In this document: piece by piece, positions 15,401-24,400 of the stretch | How positions within the stretch are numbered: the first letter of the stretch is position 1 | Layout: each line of letters begins with the position of its first letter | From: Echinococcus granulosus | Lineage: Eukaryota; Platyhelminthes; Cestoda; Cyclophyllidea; Taeniidae | DNA length: 64,000 nt | NCBI RefSeq assembly: GCF_000524195.1 | Contig: NW_020170382.1 | Span: forward strand, 1,162,687 to 1,226,686 | Direction of reading: 5' to 3' | The notes under the pieces: model-generated | Seen by the model: the letters and a program-made list of their open reading frames with translations, nothing else | What the model was told of the DNA's origin: nothing | Database searches by the model: none | Translations under genes and position numbers: made by a program

Positions 15401-18400
15401 AAATGAAGCTTTTTACAAAATACAAAGGCAATTTTGACCCCCAGAGGCCGTGAATTTGATTGATTCAAGATACGACAATTTCCTTGCTTTTATTGTTTTA
15501 ATCGATTCTTCAAGTGTGTTCAACAACTAAAGAAGAAGCCATTTCGTCGCTTTTAATTTAAATATTTACCAAATCATTAAAAAATTCTTAAGCCAGGTGT
15601 TTTGGTCAAGTAATGACATGTAACCTTTTGAGTATAAAGAAAATTAGTTGTATGGCCACCAATTCAGATTTTTTTTTCAATGGTACTGGTGACAGCGCTT
15701 AAGGTGAGTGAATGGTCGGGAAGAGGAGTTTTCTTCGTAATAGAGTCGTCACCATAGAACTTTGACCAATAGTTGAGGTCAGCAGGATGTCCATATTACC
15801 AGTAAAAGGTGTCACATTATGAAATCCCATTATTTACCTCCTGTAAATGCGATTAGTCCAAATCTAGTGACACTTAAATAAAAATTATTGCTTTGAGCTC
15901 ATTTAAACGCAGAATAGTTCAAATTCGTACTCCAATCAATTCAAAGAGGGATAATAGGTAAAATGTCACTGATTTCTACTTTTAAGAAAAGCATGTCTGA
16001 TTTTATGCTAAAAATTGTCTCTAAAAAAGTCCTTTTGCCATGATAAAACCAGGTGTGGGAATACCATTTCCTGTAAAAATTTTTTAAGAAGAGAATTCAA
16101 TTGGCGCTTAAAGTCCGTAGCTCATAAGACAAAACAGAAAGAAAGCATAAATTATTAGCTTGTATGAGTACCTGGGCACTAGGGAAAACAAACTGTAGTG
16201 GAACTTCTGACTTCATGGGGTAAACAATTGTAACGGGAAGGTGGTCACTCACCGGGACGAGTAAGAAACGCACCAACTGCACTAGTGGATAATTCAAGCC
16301 TCGGCAGCGCTGGTGGTGAAGCGGGGGCCAGATGATGGCACAGTAGACTAGCCAATTCGAACCACCAACAGACATCCTGACAATACGCGCAGAAGTCATC
16401 ATCTCCTACCGCTGCGACTGCTGCTTGTGTAGCAGAGAGCAGGGCTGCCAAATTACCACTTGCTCCGCTGCCGGCCGGTCCCACCACTCCCACAGTTGGT
16501 GCGCTTTGCTGGCTGCTCACTGGTGAGGGGGCTGTGCAATGACCCATACATCGGCTAGCGGTTGTCATTGACGTCATTCGACGCAGCTGAGTTCGAGATC
16601 TTATGTTTTCATTGCCACCATCTTTATAAACGCCGTTTCGGAGACCTGCGGGCATCCAGGTGAGATTAAGCATGTCGCTGAGAAGAGAGAGAACCAGTTG
16701 TGGTGTCTCTTGTGTGAATCCACCGTGACCAAACGGGTCGCTGAGCTTTAGCTAAGGATAAATCGGAGTAGAGACGCAGGCTTTGAAATCTCTCTGATTG
16801 ACAAAATGAACCACCTAATGTCTGAATCTATGAGTGCCCGTCCATCGGGATTCCTTAAAACACTTTCATTTCTATCGTCCAATGCCTGAGTAGGCTATAT
16901 TACCCCACAATAATAAACACAAGCGCAATAGTTAGATGTGGGTTTTTGAAAACTGTACTAACTACCTAATGTCTGTGTCTTTGCAGCTCCAGAATTCAAT
17001 TAAACTGTTCTACAACCTTAAAAATGTCATACGATTCATTAAATAGAGAAGTAATGATCAAGTTCTTCTCTTTAGCAGAGCCCTATTACGTATAGCAGCT
17101 TCCCGTCTTCTAAACTTGGATCTACATAATTTGGTTATAGTTGTAAAATGATTTTACTTAAGATCTCCAGTGACGCTTTAAAGGTCGAAATATGCGTTGG
17201 TGCAGATTTTACTATTGGTTACTTCAGATGTACCTGCTTAAGCACCAAACTAAGCATTTGTCCTAAACACCTTGTAGATCGGTAGACCACTGTTTCCTTG
17301 TTAGTCCACGGAGAAACGCGCATTTTTTGCCCCCGATTGAGCACTGAGGAGCGTCGGGACTGGCGCTTCACATTAGCAGCTAGCGCTCCCCTTGGCGCGG
17401 CAGGAGTGGTGGGAGCAGGAACAAAACGGTCCTTCGTCATTATGGAGCGCTTCACTCCCTCCACCAGAACGGACGGCTCCTCACTCACTTTGCGACTCAC
17501 GGAGCTCTTGAGACCACGCTTTTCACCAAGAAAGAAACGAGGAGCATCGAGGGGAGCTGCGGCAGATGAGTAGGACTTCTTGTGGCCTCGCTTTTCCAAC
17601 GAACTCTTAGGTCCAGGTACCAGGAGGCCGCTGGAGTCGTCGGCATCTACGGCACTAGTAGCTACGGCCTCAAAGTCTTCTGCGTCATCGCCTACCTCCT
17701 GTGGCACACTGCGATCGTATGCTTCCTCCTCGAAGGCGTCTTTTTAATGAACAGTAATATAAATTTTAAAGGATTTTTCAAAGAATGGAATATATTGAAT
17801 TGTTCAAGGCATAATTCTATCTTCAAGTCATTTATAATCTTTCGTACTTTGCTTCAGTATGAGGGATAAGTTATGTAATGCAAGAGGTTTTATGTTTAAG
17901 TAGATTTTCTTCGCTGCCATAAAATGAACAACAGAAATGCGAAGAATTCGGCACTCTAAAGGTAAACTAAGGCTAAATAAAATAAAGGGATTTGATTAAA
18001 TTACGCAACGCCTGTGAACAATGAACAACGACCCTTTGATTTAAGCTGTATAAGAAACGTTGGATAGGAAACTACACTGCTTACCCTCTTCCTCTTCGTC
18101 ATCATTTTCCTCATCCTCTTCATCCATTTCGTCCAGGAGATTGGCGCTCGCGTCATCGCTGTCTACTCCACCAGTGTTGTACGCCTCATCAGAAGCAAAG
18201 CTGACCGCATCATCCGAGGCCTCAAAGTTTTCGGGATCGTAGTCGTCGTCAAACCACAAGGACTGCCTCTCCAACGTGTGGCGTTCTTCTAGGCACGTGG
18301 TATCACCCAGCACACCGGCCTTGAGGAAGGCTGAGACTCCACTTCGGAACATGGTGAAAAGCTCCTTCATTGGAATTGCTACCTCTACTGCCGTCAGTAT

Positions 18401-21400
18401 CTAGAGGGCGGGACGACAATCAAACCACGAGCTATTCAAGGATTTATAAGGAGAAGCGGTATTGTATTTATGGTTTCTTGAGGAGAAAGTGCATATTTTA
18501 ATTGGTTTGATTGTTTGTCTAGCAGAAGCAGGTTCTATGAATCCACAGTAAACCAAATTTTTAAAGCACTTTGCAAGAGAATGATAAAACAAACACAAAG
18601 TTTTAGTTATGCTCCTTTTAAGTTTACATTGAAGATTGGGGATTTGTATTTTTAATAAATTTACTTCATCTCATAAATCAGCAGCGTTGGCCTGACACTC
18701 TGAGATATGACCTAAGGACACCTACATGAAATAGTCTTGGGATTCATCCAATTACGTGCGTAAAATCTCACTTGAGATTGATTAGTTTGGGAAGATATGT
18801 ATTTCTGATCCCTTTTCTTTGATTGTTAGCTTCCTGCTTTGTCGATAATAACTTCTTATGCTAAGACTATATTTATCCTTAGGTTTGATGTCAATTTCCT
18901 CAACCTGAACTAATAATGCTTGCTTCTTGCAGAACTGCATGTTTTAAGACTATTTTCCGGACTCTGAAATCAAAGCAGGAGAAAATATGCTTAATGATCT
19001 CTTAAGGAAGGGCACAACGTAAAAGGGAATTTGCCCTTAGTATTTTGTTAATGCTTGGTCTTGGTAAGTAGACCAAAGTCATAATCAAACCAATTAATAT
19101 TTATGTTTTTTTTGATTTTGTTTTATTTCTGCATAAAAAAACGCGCAGAGGTAAAGTTTGTTCCGACTAAAAATAGTATTGAAGTCAATCAGGTAGAAAA
19201 TTCTGATATCGCTTGAATAGTTTCTCCTGACTAAAAATTGGATTGTGTGCATGGTATTTCCCATTGCTCTTAGAAAATAATAGCTTGAGCGTGAATTTTA
19301 TTCTTATCATCAAAGCTAATACGCAGTTTCCGAACCTCTACCCACTGCTCTCCAGTCGTAGTAATGGTTTAATTTGCCAACCTCGTAGAAAGCAGTATCT
19401 GATAAGGACAGTAAATTTTCCCCGAATTTGGATAAAATAGGTTTTCTAACCTCAAGCCAAGACAAAACTTGATCCTGAACAGGAGCAGTGGCGTCTATAA
19501 AGCGTTCACCAGCAAAGTGATAGACCTTGGCGGGGAGAAAAGGAAAGGGACCAGCGGTAGCATCGAATACTTTCCTAGAAAGGGAAGAGATGTTACCAAT
19601 ATTCATTCGCTGGTGCAAAATAGGTTAAAACTCAACCCCGCAGACACTCACTTAAGCAAAATCTCTAGCTCACGATAGTCGTCTGGTTTAACTTCTGTCC
19701 GGATGGACTCCAGCCAGTAAGGGATTATGTAGTCCCAAGTCTAAAGTTAAAAAAAAAAGGAACGAAAAAAGCCATTTATAAGACGAAGACATGGGATGCG
19801 AGGAATACAACCCACCTCAAAAGTCATTACATCGTAGGGAATGAGGCTGCTAATGCGACTTAGTCCCTGCTTGACAATTGCTGTTTTCCCGCAAAGAGTG
19901 TCCCTAGGATGCAAAAGGATTTTATCAGTGTAAATTGTTGCTTGATCAGTACTTTTGCTACTACAGCCTAAACATATAGTGTTTTTAATGTAGTACCGAT
20001 CATCAATTAAGTTTTTAGATTGTACTCGTAAAATGAAAATGTATGTTTTCCTTAGATCGAAAAAAATCTGCACCCGTTTTTTGGACTTAGAGCTCAGATC
20101 ACTTCAACGACACAATTCGATACAAGCGGTTATAATAAACTGATAAAGAACACATTTTATATACTTGTGACCACTTACCTGGGTAAAAAATCGACACACC
20201 ACATATAAGTGATGGCTGAAACCAATTTATCCATTTTACAAAGATATTTGTATGAATTACAATCAACGATTTCATTTATTTAATGAATAAATGTGTATTT
20301 TCTAAAAATAAGAGAGGAGTTTTAGGACTCTATTTTATTCTTAGTCTAATACCGTATATTTTAAGGGGGCTTTTGTTGTCCTGAATTCTGCTTCCTAAAC
20401 TATGCACTACTTGACACTTTGCAACTTAATCCCTTAGCATAGAGCCCCGCAAAGTGATTTATTTTGCACTATCTACAGAAAGAGACGGTATCATGACAAA
20501 CATATGGGTTTCTTACACATAATGCCTTTGATCAGTTTAGTATTCAACCTCGGCTTAGACGAGTTAAATATCATCCCTAATTAACTAATTAAAATGGTTG
20601 AGCAGATTGTACAAATAAGTCTACTATGGCTTTGCTCAACAAGATTTTCCAATGATTATTCGTTGTTTTTCTTAACGTGAAGGATTAATTATGCTCACCA
20701 GCAGCTCCCAACACGAGCTACTTCAACGGGATGCGGAAGGAGCACTGCCAAAATCACTTCTGGATGGGTGTGCTGAACCTCCTGGATCCATTTCAGCATG
20801 TACTGAAAGCAACGCACGACTAGCTGTCAAACTGATTCAAATTTATCATGAATGACTCCAAAAAATTCGGCTTAACTTGGGTTATGAGTCTTATTGTCAT
20901 TCGGGCCATTGTCATAAAGTGTAATTTCCCAACATTTTACCACACCCAAAGTGCTTATCGCAATACGTCTGCCACCAGGACGATGGCTATTGGTCTACAC
21001 AACCGAACACCGCTCACCTCACTCTTTAGACGCTCGATCAGTTCTCCCAGTTCATCTAAAAGAGCGAATAAGCGTTGACCAATCAGAGGGCGGATTCACT
21101 GGCCTCGATTGTTAGCATGCGCGTACGCTGGTGGGCAAGTAAGCAGACGTTTTAAGGCAAAAGAAGAACTTGTGCGTTTATACCATAGGCCATGTGGTTG
21201 AGGGTGTGATGCTGATAAAATTGAGTGAGCACATTTACTTAGTGGGAAACTTACTACGCTATTCACAACGGTGAAGTGGAAAGGTGTCTTTTCAGCAAGG
21301 CAAGGGACTGTAAATGCCTTCAGGCTAACAAAGAATCCCCACCTCCCCTCAACCAAATTCTTGAAAAAACCATTTAACACAATGATCTATTGAAAAAACG

Positions 21401-24400
21401 ATGGAAGAAGCGATTGAAAGCGAATCACACTGAAGCGATTAAGCACGTAGACATGAAGCAACAAAAGACGAGTGGAAAAATTACGGTGGGTTTTTGGCGA
21501 TGCGTATCCTTGGTAGTAATTTGTCGCTACTATGGCAACAAAATGAAGATATTTGAGCAAAGTTTAAGGCAGTAAATGAGATACTACCAATTAAATTACA
21601 AAAAAACTAGATAAACATATGTCAGGCATACCTTCATTTGTATACGCAGTATCCAAAAACCAGTTAAACACCCCGGCTGTAATTCGTGTTAAGATGTCCT
21701 ACCAAGACAGATAGATGGCATTATTTTGGTTGGTTTTTAAATATACCTCTCATAAAGGCTAAAGAAAATACTGAAGCACCTAGTTCACTTCGCTCTAGAG
21801 AGTATCAACCTCCGCAACACCAGCATGATGGAGGAATGAAATTCGACCGAATAACTTACCAGATTGACCCTATCACTGGGTCTACATTTCTCGCCAGCCA
21901 ACATGGCTCCGTAGACAGCAAGAATTTTGTGATCTTCGTCATCGTAGCGACCTTCTAGAGTTAACTCCGGCTCACCGTTGGGACCCACTGCAAACCGACC
22001 GGATACTTGAAATGTTGGTCTGGCTTGGGCGCCTCCTTCTCGCTAAGAAAACGAAGTAACGCAAACATTTCTGACCAGTGTGAAAATACATAAGAAGGCT
22101 TCATACTCTTATACTCAAATAAAGCGACTTAAAGAGTTACTAGAATGGCTATACCTACTGGTTTATCAAATCAGCATCTTCATTATTAAAACGAAGAGTC
22201 TCTCCATCTCCATCCAAAAAATAATACATCTGCAAACTTGTATACTTTTCGTGTTTCGTAAGGGGCAAGGTAAAGCGTATTATGTGACGTACTTTAAAGT
22301 GTACTATTAAAATTTGTCACCGGAGAAGCGAAATGATAGCCAGTTCAGCTTGTTCTTTCCCACTGGTATTATTACAAGTGTAATGGAGGTTAAAAACGAC
22401 TTACTTGATTTGGAAGGAACGCGATCCCCGAATGACATTACGTTTGAAACTTTTTGCAAATCATGACAGGTTATGCTCTGAGTGCTCAGAACCAGTAAAG
22501 GAATTTGGATTATTGACAAATAGGGCTAATAAAAGTTTTTACGCCTTGTAATGTAAGATCACGACTAATTTATGTAAGAAAACGCCGTCAAACGAGAACA
22601 GGCATCAATGAGAGAAGTTTCCATTGTTACAGAGTCTAATGCTGAGTCACACACCATGACAGAAGTTCCATCAAAATTGACCGCTGGAATGGAGGGCGAA
22701 GGGTTACTGCTGACTGCGGCGGATCCAAGGGAGCCAGCACCACTAGCTGCAGGCATGAGGAACTCAGAGGCAGAGGGAACAGACCCAGCAGGGGGAAGTT
22801 GGGGCGGACCACCAGGGCCCGCGGGTCCGCCGCCTATACCAATTCCACTGCCACTGGCACAACCGCCGCTAATAGTACGCTCCAAACCGCCTCCGGCTCG
22901 AGTCCCACTGCCTCCTGGCTCCTCGGGTAGACCCAAAAGGAGCTGGCGCCAACGAGGCTGTGTCTCTCGAATCAGGGTCACTATGGCTTCTAGCATCATT
23001 GGTTGAAGGTCAAGGCCGCTTACCCAAATGTCGGGTATTTGAGTCTGTGTAGTGGGGGATAGGACCAATTATATAGAAATGCAGCGTAGACAAAATCTCA
23101 CATGAAGAACTGGACAGTCGATGAGAAGTAAGAGAAATATGAAGCTTTAATTACAATCCACGCAATATTGGCATGCAAAACGAGGCTTAATACATTGGTG
23201 GATGATATGGAAAAGTCGCCATCTAACTAATTGACTTCTTTGGCTTTGTTTAAATTACGACCTAGAATCTGAATTGGATTCCCTCTTAACCTTGTGTAGA
23301 TGTTTATGAAAGCAGGAGCGCACTTTGACAGAAAAATCAAACTTAAGGCTTTTTCATGCTAAACATATATTGTGGAAGTTTTTATTAAACTGTCAGAAAA
23401 AGTTGGAACATTGTTTTTTGAAGAATGACACACGCTTACTGTACACAATTAAGGAAGAACTAACCGCAAAAAAGTTCCCTGATTAAGGTGTTTACTTTAA
23501 GGATTTATATACACAGAAATGGAATTGTAGTATTAACGGGTTCGCAAACTTACTTCGATAAAAGCCAAATTTATTTTACCACCCAACCGGGTCAAATAAC
23601 CAAATTGAATTCACCTGGTAGACATGTTCCACTGTGGCAGGTTCCTTGCCCTGTGCATTCACTTCGGCGGCCTGCGAGCTGTGACGGATGAGATGACAGG
23701 TCTCACAGAATCGAATGGGGCGGTTGCCGTTAAGGAAAGCGCATTCCACAGAGTAACAGGTCAGAATAGCTGTGTTGTTCTTGCTGCGACACGTTTTTGA
23801 CTCACACACCATACTGATCTAGATGAATAAAGGACGGACTTAACTCATGCAAGGTATTTAAACGATTAAAATTTTGGTTGGAGGTGCCGGGGGAAGCAAA
23901 GCATACTTGTCTGCTGGGGAGTAAGATGTCAGTAAGCTGGTCTACATCACGTCTGTTCAGGGCGTCAGCGCAGTCAAGACAGACATAAAGAGGGGGAGGC
24001 TTGTTACCGTACTTGACGGCAACTTGGGGATCCATTGTCATCTAAGTGCAGAAGGATGAGTTGGGGCTGTGACGATGGGTTTAATCAATGAGATAGAATT
24101 TGCATTTTATTACCTTCATGGCAAAAGCTTTGCCTGGTTTGTTGGGGCAGTCGGTACGTTCACAAGTTACTGGCTTCCAAGCTGAAGTTTTATAAGTAGT
24201 AAGCACAGGTTTTTTGTCATTCTAGCATTTAACTAATTTTCTAAGTCAAATTAAATAAAGTTTTTGCAAAACCTTAAAGAATGAATAAAAATTTAATGTG
24301 TCTAGAGGAGATAATGTTGACATACGCTCCCAAGCGTAGTGCTTCGGCTTCAAGGAGTCGAAGATTTGAAAAGCAGATGGGCAAAGCTCGGGCCAATAAT

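Noticed and set aside
16172..16206. 35-base micro-exon in unc-79
   Set aside because: It has splice sites, but including it breaks the phase with the exon at 14669, while skipping it closes the phase.
22410..22483. Possible unc-79 exon encoding HDLQKVSNVMSFGDR
   Set aside because: Only one frame is open, and its phases do not fit the exons on either side.
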